Shown: in pieces, positions 10,341-21,495 of the stretch | How positions within the stretch are numbered: the stretch's first letter is position 1 | How the letters are laid out: each line of letters begins with the position of its first letter | From: Mantamonas sphyraenae | Taxonomy: Eukaryota > CRuMs > Mantamonadidae | Direction: 5' to 3' | DNA: 64,000 nt | Assembly (NCBI GenBank): GCA_026936335.1 | Contig: JAPMXV010000076.1 | Coordinates: forward strand, 1-64,000 | Position numbers and translations under genes: made by a program | Notes under the pieces: model-generated | The model's input: the letters and a program-made list of their open reading frames with translations, nothing else | Databases searched by the model: none | Told to the model about the DNA's origin: nothing

Positions 10341-11761
10341 ATGGACAACACTCCCCCTTCTCAAGACACCCGAGACCCATCCAATGAGTCTCTCCCCTCC
10401 ACTCCCCCCTCCTCGACGCATCGAAAGCGCTCCCGAAATGCGCTTGAGGACGGGTCCGAGATCGCTGATCACGATCAACCCGATGCCGCCCGCCAACGCG
10501 TGCTCGCGGACGAATCACACAGCCGTGGGCCAGCCGACCATGAGCCGACGGCTTCACACCCCACAACGATGACCATTGAATCGGAATTGCCCGAAGAAAG
10601 CCCCGAAGAAACCGAGGAAGACGAAGTGGAGTCGCCCGAAAAAGCGACAACGAGGACGAAAACGACGCGGAAAGCGACGACGCAGACGACGGTCAGGACC
10701 AAAGCATCGATGTTTCCAATTCCCCCTCTCTCGACGACTCCAGGTCGGTCAGCTCTTCAAGCTCTTCCGGCTCCTCAAGCACAAGTGGCACACGCACGAG
10801 TCGTGTAGATCGTCACATCAGTGACGTGTACAACAACACCACGTCCAGCGAGGATGACTTCAACCTCAGGATCCTCACCTTTGACAAGAGGCCAAATGCC
10901 AAGCTCACCACCGCCACAAACGCTGCCAGCAAGCACTTTGACCACCAAGCAGCCGTAGATGTGCTCCTGCTTGGCTTGAATGGTACCTTGGGGCCACCAA
11001 ACGCAAGCACCCTCCTCGCTGAAGACAATGCGTTCCAGCTCGTCTGCATCGAACCATCCCAGGGGCTGTGGCTCCATCGTACCGTCAACAACAGATGGGT
11101 CCTTGTGTCTGAAACACCCGGTCCCCATGCCCCACCTCTGCAGCCCCTCTTTGATTTGGCCTCGCTCGTCAAAGGTGCGGTTCCGTTCACGCGTGACCAG
11201 ACGGCATCCAACGCGTTGGCAAACTGGAATTCCACGTGGAATGCACTCTCCAAAAAGATCAACCTGGACCGCGTCCTGTGCACGATTCGCCGTAAGCTGC
11301 ATGTCAACCTCACCGACAACGTCAAGGCCGCAATCGCCGAAAACACAAACTTGCGCGTCCACACTTTCGCGGTGGAAACGTTCTTCAGCTTCCACGAGGG
11401 CAAGAAATTTGGGAATTACCTGCGTACCACCCGCAAGGAGGTGGAGGCAATTGAACAGCAAGCTGGGCTGCCCATCGGCCTCTTCTTGCACATGGCCACG
11501 CACTCTCGCAAGTCCATTGGGCGCAGATTTCAGAACGTCAGCCATCCACCAGGCTTGACCAACAACCAGCACGGAGAACGATTTGATCACATCACCGTCT
11601 CCAATGCAGGCAAGCAGGTGCTGGAAGCTTTCAAGAGAGCCAATAGCGAATGTGCCGCCAGCACCCCCAGTGAACCCGCCAGCACCAGCACCCCAAGTAC
11701 CCCAACTGAAACCGCCAGCACCAGCACCCGCACACGCGGAAGAAGAAGAAGAGCAGGATGA
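10341..11761 (+). CDS. Unknown acidic/Ser-rich protein, one frame break
   Basis: The product would be 473 aa. The first ~100 residues (MDNTPPSQDTRDPSNESLP...) end in the acidic EETEEDEVESPEK. At an A5 run (10639–10643) coding character passes to another frame and continues as SDNEDENDAESDD, then a Ser-rich tract, then the main domain (from about 10826, YNNTTSSEDDFNLRIL). One additional A would join the two halves. The original frame meets a stop at 10806, whereas the joined reading runs to 11761. The main domain has no motif I recognise; it ends with Thr/Ser repeats and a basic RTRGRRRRAG tail. Either a one-base deletion (mutation or assembly error) or a missed intron explains the break. Confidence 0.6.
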
Positions 11762-11947
11762 GCAGCAAAAGGCGAGCTTGCGTCACAGACGACTTCGACA
11801 ACCAATGCAATCATGTCGGTTTTCCACCATGCGCCCCCGCATGCAAGGGTTCAACCACATCACAAAACAACCCAACCCCCAACCCACTGGCCATCAGTGA
11901 GAAGTGCCCCACCAATCCCAATCCATCGGATCACCCCAGCTTCCGCC

Positions 11948-13596
11948 ATGTCCACCGTCGATTACGTATTCGTCACAACATCCCAAGGCTGGTATCAGCT
12001 GAAAGCCACCTCTGCTTCCAACATGCAGCCCTTTCCATCCTCATCCAAACCCACACACACTCGCGCCGCAACAAAGCAAGTGCAAGTCCCAGCCGAGGTT
12101 GCCCAGCGTGTTTTTCCCGGCGCTGGCAATTTCCACCGCCGCAAATTCCCGCAGTTCTCCCTGGAGCGTGCAGAGGGAGACAACGGCCTCGGCACATCGA
12201 CTGTGTCAGCCCAATCGCAATATGGTCTTGATGAGCAGCTGCACACACCGTTTCAACTCGCTGCCGGTTCCCCATTGCCTGCCAGCGCCCTCGCCGCGGC
12301 GGAACAATGGACCCTTTTCCGCACAACCTGGCAGCACCGCTCCTCAACCGACCTTCCCGAGGGATGGGACGCCTCATTTGCCATCAAAGTGCTCCACAGG
12401 GACACAGAAACGCATGCCAAAGCCTGCTTTCTGCGTGACCTCGGCCCGCTCAAGCTGTACGTCAAGCAATGGCTGCGCACAGCAAAGGTGACCAAACACG
12501 CCAACCAGCGCGAAAACCAGCGCTACCAGCTGTGAAGCAATGGAAGAAGGATCTGGACAAGGCTGTGCTTGTTCTGGAGGGCGTCCATCTGCACGTGGTC
12601 ACCCCTGCCTGCAGGGTGGTCTTCCACACGCGTGACCACGTTGTGAAAACGGGCATTCCCGCCAACGAGTGCGTGCATCCCAAGTTCCTTTCGCTCCCAG
12701 GCAGCCAGCCGCGAGGCATTTCTGCTCGACCGTGGTGGCAGATCAGCTCCAAAAGGTACCAGGTGCTGGATGTGGACACACTGCCGACCATGTTCAAGGA
12801 GCTGCTGGATGAACGCCTGCGTGAGGGCAAAGCGCTGCGGGTGGAGAACGACGACGAAGCGCACTGGCTGGCCACCTACCGGGACGTCACTCTGGTGCAC
12901 ACCAGCATGGGACGCACCGTTGTCCTCGACTCCACTTGGACAGTCGATTGTGTCCTTCCTTCCTGGCATGTGTGTCGTGTGCCCATTCCTGGCACAGCCA
13001 ACTTCCGAGATGCAGTCACACGCAGATCGAGCGCCTGCAGCAGCTGCCAGTCCAGCCAGGACGACGACAGCGACAGCAGCAGTGAATGGAGTGAATGGGA
13101 ATCAGACAGTGACTCATTCGATGAAGAGTGGGATTGGGAGGAACAGTGGACCCTGTCGGACGATGGACGCACACTCTGGAGCTGGGGCGACTCGGACGAA
13201 GAGGCGCTGGACGTGGTCGAACGCGTCTTTGACGAATGTCGGCCGACCTTTGCCATGGACGATGCAGACAAGAACTTTGATGTGCCCAAGGCAAGCAGGG
13301 TCAACCACGACTTGGTGGAGCAATTGAGCAGCGAGCTCGGGCTGACGCTGAACGCAACCGTGCGCAAGGCATGGCCAAGCAGAGGTCTGTTTTGGCGTGC
13401 ATTCGTCGGCTACGAGGAACTGGACGACCATTCCGCACACTGTGTGTTGCTGGAGGTGGACACCATGTTGGACAAGGACGCCGTGGCCTGGGTCGTGTGC
13501 ATCGGCCAGTCGTACTTTCTGCTCAACACATCGCTGGAGGTGGTGGAGAGTGCAACCTGGGAGTGGGATGCAAAGGACTTTGTAGAGGCAAAGTGA
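11948..13596 (+). CDS. Unknown protein, one frame break
   Basis: The start is ATG 11948 (MSTVDYVFVTTSQGW...), in good context (GCCATGTCC). The frame reads well to QRYQL and then meets TGA at 12533. Coding character continues one frame over as VKQWKKDLDKAVLVLEG and runs to 13596. One extra G at CTG-TGA (12530–12534) would fuse both parts into a 549-residue protein. The second half has a dense Asp/Ser/Glu/Trp segment (residues like SSSEWSEWESDSD) and a C-terminus with ALDVVERVFDEC and WVVCIGQSYFLLN. I recognise no family. The gene follows the preceding one on the same strand with a 186-base gap, and both share the same kind of lesion. Confidence 0.6.
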
Positions 13597-14561
13597 GCGT
13601 TGGGGATGATGTTGCACACGCGCGGCAGCAGACACGAGGACAGGGCACGACACGACACGAGACGACACACAACCACGACATCACAAATGGCAACACAGAA
13701 AGCACAGCAGCAGCAGACCACGCATCCATGCGATGTGTCTGTGGCTGCCGTGTGCGTGTTTGCCACCACAGAACGAGCAACGGGGCAGAACGACGATGAC
13801 GGGGGGAATGAGAGGGGCCAAGGGCGTCGACATACGGCACCCAAGGCCCCCCTTACACCCCCATCCGTCGTCCTCCTCCCTTGCGCATCATGAGTTTGCA
13901 TTGCGCCTTCTGAATGGTTTGTACAACGGGGTTTGATCAGGCCTTTCTTGGGTGGTGTCAGCCAGGAAGAGTGTGAGTCCAGGGTGTTTTCACATGCAAA
14001 ACACACCCTGGGCTTGCACTGCATTTCTGGCTGGCAGATCCACGAAAGGCCAGGGCCACACCCCATTGATACACACCTCCAGCTGGGGACCGAAAGCAGC
14101 CTCGCACAAAGACGGGAATGCGTCAGGGGCCGGAATATGCACCGGCGACCGTAGAGGAAGGGAAAAGACAACAACCCCGGTTCCTCTGCGGTCGGTGTGT
14201 GTGTCCATTCCGGCCCTGCGTAGCACCCGGCTTTCTGCGACCTGGTCTCGGTCCACAGTTGAAGAAGCGACGGCGCGATGTACAATTCGGTGCGAATGTG
14301 GCCAAAAAGAGAGACATGTGCGTGTGGTGATGTGTGGGCGTGGGCGTCGACTGGGCGTGGACTGGACTTGGTGTGTGTGTGTGTTGAGCAGCAGCAGCAG
14401 CAGAGAGTGCGTGGGACATCCATGTCGGGGGTAGTTTGCAGGTTCTGCACCGCAACAAAAACCAAATTTCCTGCAAAGTGGGTCCATGACACAATGCCAA
14501 TGGGGATGATGGCTGAGGGAGGACCTGTCCAAGCCAAAGCGGCGCCCAACGAAAAGAAAAA
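13597..14561. other. Spacer before the patatin gene
   Basis: No gene is supported. A CAG trinucleotide run lies at ~14388–14402. A ~50-base segment at 14428–14480 (containing TAGTTTGCAGGTTCTGC and AACAAAAACCAAATTTCCTG) recurs in degenerate form at ~49033–49085, upstream of the BTB genes. It may be a small dispersed repeat or a shared upstream element. Confidence 0.4.
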
Positions 14562-16736
14562 ATGGGCCCAAAACACACCATTTTCATGTTCGCCAGCAGC
14601 ACCGCCGGCCACACAGACATGGAGCACACCACGCCACCACCACCACCACCGGCTGCACATCGACACATCTCCATCGACGGGGGCGGGGTCAAGGGAATCG
14701 TGCCGTGCATTCTGCTGCGCGAGGTCCAGCTGCGCAGCAGAGTGAGCGACGTGCGGCAGTTGGCGGATTCCTGGTCAGGAACCTCCATTGGCGGCCTGCT
14801 TTGCCTGGCCCTGAACTACGGCGTGCCGACCACACCCGCAGACACAGACGAAAATGAGCCATCCACAGCCACGCCTGCATTCCGATACTCATTCGAGACG
14901 CCCATCGACGCAGGGCGCTTCTTGTTCACCGAGGCCGGATCCCTTTTTCGGCAGCTGCTGAACGTGGACACGTTTGCCAGCAACTTCCAGGCCGAGGGCT
15001 TGGCCAGGTTCGCCCATCGCAAGTGGGTGCTTGGCCACGAGCCCACTGCACGTGACTATGCACATATGGTTGCCAGTGTGGCGTACTATGCACCGTGGGC
15101 GGCGACGGGGGCCACGGGCAACTGGTTGGGCTCCACGCTTTTGCCAGACAAGCTGACGAGCTGGTGGTCATCGACGCGGGTGGGACGCACAGTGACGGCG
15201 TACACGCCGATGGAATGGGAAACAGGCGTGGAGCAAGACATGGCCATGATTGACAACCTGGCACTGTACGACAAGAGCGACGGGGAGGCGTACGTGCGTG
15301 ATCTGCTGGCCGACCAGTTTCCCGACGGCGGATGCATTGCCTCTGCGTCGTCGGTGTACATCACCGTGTTGGATGCCACAGACATGAACACTCATCTGCT
15401 GGAGTTTGTGGGAAGCAGGCAGGAGCGGATGAAGGGAGGCGATGGGCCTGGGTACGAGGACCAGGGCTACCCGCAGCTGAACCAGACCAAGTACATCCGC
15501 GTGGCGGCCCAAGCCACGTCGGCGGCGTATCCCTTCATTCCGGCGGTGACCATGCGCTGTGGATGTGCGGACCAGTCGTGTGTGGACGACCAACCGTGTC
15601 CTTCCAATGACGACGATCGCCGGTTGCCCACGGACAAGCGTGCCTGGGAGGTGCACGACCGCACTGTGATTCCAAACGGACACAAACTCATCGACGGTGG
15701 CTTCTTTGCCAACAATCCCGTCCTGCCTGCCTTTGCACGTGTCGAACACGCCTTGGACTCGGCCTCGTCCTCAGCCACGGCCACCACGAGCAGCAGCAGC
15801 AGCAGCAGCAGCAGTGCCACGGTGGTAGAGACCGTGGAGGAAAGAGAGGAAACGGAGGACGGGCAGCAGCGTAGGACACCGTCCCCCACGCCCATGGTGG
15901 TGCTGTCCATTGGCTGTGGGGTGGATCGATCCCTGGGTGCAAAGATGTCCAACATGCTCAACACAATGATGGAGGCACGTGAGAGCTGGCGTACCGTGCG
16001 TGAACTGGGACGACACGTGGGCACTCCCGTCGACCAAGGGCCTCCCAATCCCGAACGATCCATCCAACGCATGCGTCTCCACCCGGAATGGGACCGCCTC
16101 ATCGACATGCTTGTGGATGGGCCCCCATCACACACGGCTTCTGGAGACGTGGCTGCATCTTCTACAGAGAGGGATGGCGACGGTGCCACAGACGATGGCC
16201 ATGGCCAGGGTGGTGCCCGTGCAGGTGACAGTGATGAGGACCAAGATGTAGAGCAGATGCAGGTGCGCAACCGTCGCGTGTGGGCGCGGTGGACCCAAGC
16301 AGTGTGGCATGCGGCGCAACAGGCTGGGTTGACCGAGAAGGAAGAGGTTGCACATCGACTGCGTGCCCAACTGCCCTCTGGATTCACAGACAACCAAGCC
16401 CAGATGCGTCTGTTGGCATTGCTCACTGTGGCCTATCTCGAGGTGCGCCATCGTCGCCGTGCCACCCAGGAACAGGCCGCTGGCAGTTTCATCATGGACG
16501 ACGTCGGCGTCGTGGCCGCCCTGCTTGCCGATTCTGTGGCCGGTGGTGGGATGGACGAGGAACAACACACAGAGGACACAGAGGAACACGAGCACGACGG
16601 AGACGGTGAGAAGAAGCAGGAGGACCCGTTTGTGGCATTGGTCCGCACCGAGGTGTTGGCCATGGTGGACTGTGGCGACCAAGAGTGGTGGGACGCGGTG
16701 GATGAAACTGTTCAGTCGGCATTGACGCCAATGTGA
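14562..16736 (+). CDS. Patatin-like phospholipase/acylhydrolase
   Basis: The product is 724 aa. The patatin signature is complete. The glycine-rich oxyanion loop DGGGVKG is at residues 39–45, the nucleophile elbow GTSIG has its Ser at residue 75, and the catalytic Asp is in LIDGGFFANNPV at residue 378. Patatins use this Ser–Asp dyad to hydrolyse acyl esters of phospholipids or galactolipids. The Ser–Asp spacing of ~300 residues is longer than in compact patatins, implying insertions; one holds a cysteine cluster (CGCADQSC...C). A Ser homopolymer encoded by an AGC run (15787–15815) follows the Asp motif, and a charged region lies near residue 560. The start could instead be the Met at residue 20 (before HTTPPPPPP). 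No signal peptide or membrane anchor is seen, so a cytosolic enzyme is likely. Confidence 0.88.
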   Translation: MGPKHTIFMFASSTAGHTDMEHTTPPPPPPAAHRHISIDGGGVKGIVPCILLREVQLRSRVSDVRQLADSWSGTSIGGLLCLALNYGVPTTPADTDENEPSTATPAFRYSFETPIDAGRFLFTEAGSLFRQLLNVDTFASNFQAEGLARFAHRKWVLGHEPTARDYAHMVASVAYYAPWAATGATGNWLGSTLLPDKLTSWWSSTRVGRTVTAYTPMEWETGVEQDMAMIDNLALYDKSDGEAYVRDLLADQFPDGGCIASASSVYITVLDATDMNTHLLEFVGSRQERMKGGDGPGYEDQGYPQLNQTKYIRVAAQATSAAYPFIPAVTMRCGCADQSCVDDQPCPSNDDDRRLPTDKRAWEVHDRTVIPNGHKLIDGGFFANNPVLPAFARVEHALDSASSSATATTSSSSSSSSSATVVETVEEREETEDGQQRRTPSPTPMVVLSIGCGVDRSLGAKMSNMLNTMMEARESWRTVRELGRHVGTPVDQGPPNPERSIQRMRLHPEWDRLIDMLVDGPPSHTASGDVAASSTERDGDGATDDGHGQGGARAGDSDEDQDVEQMQVRNRRVWARWTQAVWHAAQQAGLTEKEEVAHRLRAQLPSGFTDNQAQMRLLALLTVAYLEVRHRRRATQEQAAGSFIMDDVGVVAALLADSVAGGGMDEEQHTEDTEEHEHDGDGEKKQEDPFVALVRTEVLAMVDCGDQEWWDAVDETVQSALTPM

Positions 16737-16887
16737 AGGAGTGGCCATCCAATGAAACCTGTCTCTTCTTGGTCAGACCCACCCCCGTCCACTCGTTGGG
16801 TGATCATCGTGTCCAGGTGTATCGCATGCGTCTCACTCACACCCCTGACATCCTCCTGGTTCATGGGAACCATGAATGGATGGGTTT

Positions 16888-19800
16888 TCATTCTCGGGAA
16901 ATCTCGCCTTCACCACTCGCCTGCTGATTGTCCTTCAGCTCGTCCAGCTGCAGCTGCAGATCCACCACAGCACTTCGCACCTCCTCCACCCACTCCTCCT
17001 CCCCGCCTGATGACGACGATCCCATCCCCTCCAGCCTTGCCATCGTACCATCCAATCTCTTCCTCAGCTCCACCACCTCCGCCTGCGCCATCGCCCCTGC
17101 CCCTCCCTCCACCTGCAGCTCCGTCACCCACCCCAGCACATCCCCGTACTTCCGCCCCAGCAGTTTGATCTTCCTCATCGACTTGTCCAGCCGCTGCTCC
17201 ACTGTCTCCACGCGGTCCTCCATCACCCACTTTCCACGACTCGATTCCCTTTCTCCACGCCTGCAGCTCCCTCCACGCCTCCTCCCCTTCCAACTTCCGT
17301 CCATACAGCAGCACGTGTCCCTGCAACCCGACCTTGTGTACCATGCACGACCCACACGTCTCCTTCTCCACCTCTGCCAACTCCTGCACATCCACGCGCA
17401 GCCAATGCTGTGACCAGTCCATCCGTAGCACCTCCTCCACCTCTCCACTTGCCAAGCACCGGTGACACAGCGGATAGCACCGCAGGTCCCTGCCCAGTCC
17501 ATCACACAGCCCACTCTCCTCGGCCACACTTCGCACAAGTGCCTCCACTTTGCCCATCGTCTCCACAACCCCATCCCAAAAATTGTGCGCCACCACCACG
17601 TCCACATGCCGTGTGTGTGGCTCATGCACAGCCACAATGTGCGGTGCATCCACAGGCCACACGTGCATCCAGTTCACATGCACTAGTTCTGGCTCCAAGA
17701 CCCCGTCTGGGAATGCCTCAATCAGTCGCACCTGCACCAAATTGAACAGTGCAGGTGGCAGCATGTGCCACTTTTCTGCCTGCCATGCCTCGTCCTGTTC
17801 CTCCTCTTCACCATCCTCTCCCTCTCCTTCATGCCCAGTCACCACCCACACAAACCGCCGCCCAATCCGACATGTGTTCCCTGCCATCCAATCCCCAGGC
17901 AGCACCATCTCCACTGTTCGCAGAAACGGAAACACAAGCGTGTCTGTCCCCACACGTGCACACATCTCCACCTCACACAGCAGCTCCAGCAGCACATCCG
18001 CCACCCCATCCTCACCACCACTCCTCCTCCTCCCCACAGCTCCCCATGCAGCTCCCCACCTGCTCCCGCAATCCATCATCCCACTGCACCAGCCCATGGT
18101 GCTTCCCTTCCCCGATCTGCTTCTCTTTGTCCAGCCCTTGCACATGCTCACCGCTCACAAAACCTCCCATCAGCTTTGCCAGCCACACGGGGTCCAGCAC
18201 AACCACCCCTGCCCCTCTGTGCCACACCACCTCCTGCATGTGGTGCAGTTCCTCCAGCGATGAATGAAAGATCCGGCCTGTGCTGCTCGGAAAGTGCTCT
18301 TTCGTCACCCAATACCTCTTGACCAGTTGCATCAGCCTCTGGTCCCGAATCCAAGGTTTTGCAAGCATGCCACTCTCCCGCAGTCCCTGCACATACTTCT
18401 GCAGCTCCACCGTCCCGCGTGGCACCATCCTGTCCTCTGCCAGTGCCACACTCGCCTCCTCCAGACTGCCCAGCAGCCCATCCACATTCCCCTTCCACAC
18501 ATCCCCATCCACCACAAACACTCCCTTCTCTGCATCCATCCGCAGCTGCTCGTACCTCTTGCTCTCCTTCCACCCTTCCACCCACCCTTGCACCATCCCA
18601 CGTGCCTCCTCCCGATCCAACCTCTCCCCCACCTTCACCTTCTCTCCCAGATCTGCATGGGTCACCACAAACCACATCTGCGGCTTCTTCTTCCCTGCCA
18701 CCTTGGGTGCCACCTTGCTCGCCACCATGTCCAACCACACCTCCAGCTCCCCACGTGCTGCCTGCATGTCCACCCTGTGCCCACCTGCCACTGCATCCCA
18801 AGTCACCATCGATGCCACCAGCACAAACACCCCGCCCTGGCCCATTAACAGGTACTGGTGGCCCACCCAGTACTCTGCCTGACCCCCATAGTCACTGATG
18901 CGCACACGCACATCGCCACCCTTCAGATCAAACTCATACACATCCATGCTGTGTGTCGCATCCGTCGTCCTCTCCTCCTTGTCCAGCTTCTGCTTGCGCG
19001 TTCTCCGTCTGAACAACACTCGCCTCCTCTCCTTCCCCGAGCTATTCCGCTTCATCGTGTCAATCAGCGTCGTTTTGCCCTGTCCACCATGTCCAAGCAC
19101 CATCCAATTCACCCATTCCCACGCAGTGTCCATCCGTCGCAGATACTCAATCACCGCCTTCCCTCCTTTCCTCACCACAAACCCAGGCACATCGTCCAAG
19201 GCTTCGTCATGCTCCAGTCGGAGCCACTGCAGCTCTTTCAAGCCACAGATTACCTGTCTGGGCAACACGCTGATGCCAGATCGGCGCAGATCCAGCACAC
19301 ACAGCTCCTGCAACCTCCCAATCTCCTCTGGCAGCTCCGTCACGGCGTCACCCTCTTGCACCAGCACTAGCTCCCGGCAATGGTGATACACACCCTCCAG
19401 TGCTTGCACAAGGCTCTCAGAAGACGAAAACGTGATCGTTGGTCGAAACAACTCCAGAAGTGCGGCACTGTTCTCTTGGATGGCAATGTCCATGGCACTG
19501 GGTTGGTAGCTGTCGTTGGGGGCGGTTGTGCGGATTCGCACCGTGATACAACAGCCACTGACACAGAGCGACATCACCATCGCTTGCAGCGATCGTCAGT
19601 GCGGTGTGGTAGCCACTTGGGCATGTGTTGATGGGAACCCCCCACTCCAGGATCTCCTCCATGGCAGAAGTGTCAGCAAGGCGAGTGGCGGCGAGAAAGG
19701 CCTGCGCTTGCTCCTTGTTGCGGGAGAGGAAGCGGTCAGCACCATCGTCTTCAACCCCAACCAAACGAAGGCAGGCGTGGTTGGATTCCAATGCCTGCGC

Positions 19801-21495
19801 CAGTGCTGTTGCTCCTTCTGCCCCGATGCTGTTGTTGTCGAGGTCCAGCGTCTGCAAGCTGCTGTTCTCACTCAGTGCCTTCCCCAGTGCTGCTGCTCCT
19901 TCTGCACCGATGCTGTTCCAGCCAAGGTCCAGTGTCTGCAAGCTGCTGTTCTCACTCAGTGCCTGTGCCAGTGCTACTGCTCCTTCTGCACCGATGCTGT
20001 TGTTCATGAGGTGCAGTCTCTGCAAGCTGCTGTTCTCACTCAGTGCCTGTGCCAGGGCTGCTGCTCCTTCTGCACCGATGCTGTTGTTCATGAGGTGCAG
20101 TCTCTGCAAGCTGCTGTTCTCACTCAGTGCCTGTGCCAGGGCTGCTGCTCCTTCGTCCCCGATGCTGTTGTGCATGAGGTCCAGTGTCTGCAAGCTGCTG
20201 TTCTCACTCAGTGCCTTTGCCAGTGCTGCTGCTCCTTCTGCACCAATGCTGTTGCCTCTGAGGTGCAGTGTCTGCAAGCTGCTGTTCTCACTCAGTGCCT
20301 TCCCCAGTGCTGCCGCTTCTTCTACTCCGATGCTGTTCCAGCCAAGGTCCAGTGTCTGCAAGCTGCTGTTCTCACTCAGTGCCTGTGCCAGTGCTGCTGC
20401 TCCTTCTGCCCGGATGCTGTTGTGGCTGAAGTCCAGTGTCTGCAAGCTGCTGTTCTCACTCAGTGCCTTTGCCAGTGCTGCTGCTCCTTCTGCACCAATG
20501 CTGTTGCCTCTGAGGTGCAGTGTCTGCAAGCTGCTGTTCTCACTCAGTGCCTTCCCCAGTGCTGCCGCTTCTTCTACTCCGATGCTGTTCCAGCCAAGGT
20601 CCAGTGTCTGCAAGCTGCTGTTCTCACTCAGTGCCTGTGCCAGGGCTGCTGCTCCTTCGTCCCCGATGCTGTTGTGCATGAGGTCCAGTGTCTGCAAGCT
20701 GCTGTTCTCACTCAGCGCCTGTGCCAGTGCTGCTGCCCCTTCTGCCCCGATGCTGTTGTTGTCGAGGTCCAGCGTCTGCAAACTGCTGTTCTCACTCAGT
20801 GCCTTCCCCAGTGCTGCTGCTCCTTCTGCACCGATGCTGTTGCTTCTGAGGTCCAGTGTCTGCAAGCTGCTGTTCTCACTCAGCGCCTGTGCCAGTGCTG
20901 CTGCCCCTTCTGCCCCGATGCTGTTGTTGTCGAGGTCCAGTGTCTGCAAGCTGCTGTTCTCACTCAGTGCCTGTGCCAGTGCTGCTGCTCCTTCTGCCCG
21001 GATGCTGTTGTGGCTGAAGTCCAGTGTCTGCAAGCTGCTGTTCTCACTCAGTGCCTTTGCCAGTGCTGCTGCTCCTTCTGCACCAATGCTGTTGCCTCTG
21101 AGGTGCAGTGTCTGCAAGCTGCTGTTCTCACTCAGTGCCTTCCCCAGTGCTGCCGCTTCTTCTACTCCGATGCTGTTCCAGCCAAGGTCCAGTGTCTGCA
21201 AGCTGCTGTTCTCACTCAGTGCCTGTGCCAGGGCTGCTGCTCCTTCGTCCCCGATGCTGTTGTGCATGAGGTCCAGTGTCTGCAAGCTGCTGTTCTCACT
21301 CAGCGCCTGTGCCAGTGCTGCTGCCCCTTCTGCCCCAATGTAGTTTCTGGTGAGGTCCAGTGTCTGCAAGCTGCGGTTCTGAGCAAGTGCCTCGGCAAGT
21401 GCCACTGCTTCTTTGTCTCCCAGCCTCACATCAGGAAGGTCCAAATCCTGTGTTCGACGTGTCAACACACGTCCCAACCTTTGTACACACACCAT
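16888..21495 (-). CDS. Roco protein (LRR–ankyrin–LRR–Roc–COR–coiled coil), frame broken three times
   Basis: Reading right to left from ATG 21495 there are ~19 ribonuclease-inhibitor-type LRRs (28-residue period, LQTLDL..NSIGAEGAAALAQAL), then ankyrin-like sequence (TALTIAASDGDVALCQWLLYHGANP and AMDIAIQENSAALLELF), two or three short LRRs, and a Roc GTPase domain. The Roc domain has a P-loop GHGGQGKTTL (~19065–19095), switch II DYGGQAEYW (~18868–18894) and THAD (~18660) as the base-specificity motif. A COR-type region and a Leu/Glu-rich coiled coil (VEQRLDKSMRKIK...) complete it. Four frame segments must be joined. Each join needs one base removed, at a G5 run (19518–19522), a C4 run (18032–18035) and a C3 run (17226–17228) on the plus strand. 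The joined length would be 1534 aa. Roco proteins are GTPase scaffolds. The locus is either a decaying gene or a good gene with homopolymer errors. Confidence 0.75.
19790..21440 (-). repeat. 84-base LRR coding repeat with higher-order units
   Basis: About 19 LRR units of 84 bases lie in tandem with very high nucleotide identity. The unit order shows that a four-unit block (MHNSIGD, GWNSIGV, RGNSIGA, SHNSIRA) recurs seven units later, and a GWNSIGV–RGNSIGA pair occurs a third time. This indicates unequal exchange in multiples of 84 bases. Confidence 0.85.

Noticed and set aside
13410-14666. Minus-strand 418-codon open frame
   Set aside because: Overlaps the ends of two plus-strand genes and the spacer, with no motif or conserved start.
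19790-21440. Regular short repeats suggesting a CRISPR array
   Set aside because: The period is 84 bases with no unique spacers, and the sequence encodes LRRs in frame; the genome is eukaryotic.
16888-21495. Programmed +1 frameshifting of the Euplotes type as the cause of the Roco frame changes
   Set aside because: Only one of the three joins lies at a stop codon; the other frames stay open well past the switch, and other genes need the opposite direction. Indels at homopolymers explain it more simply.
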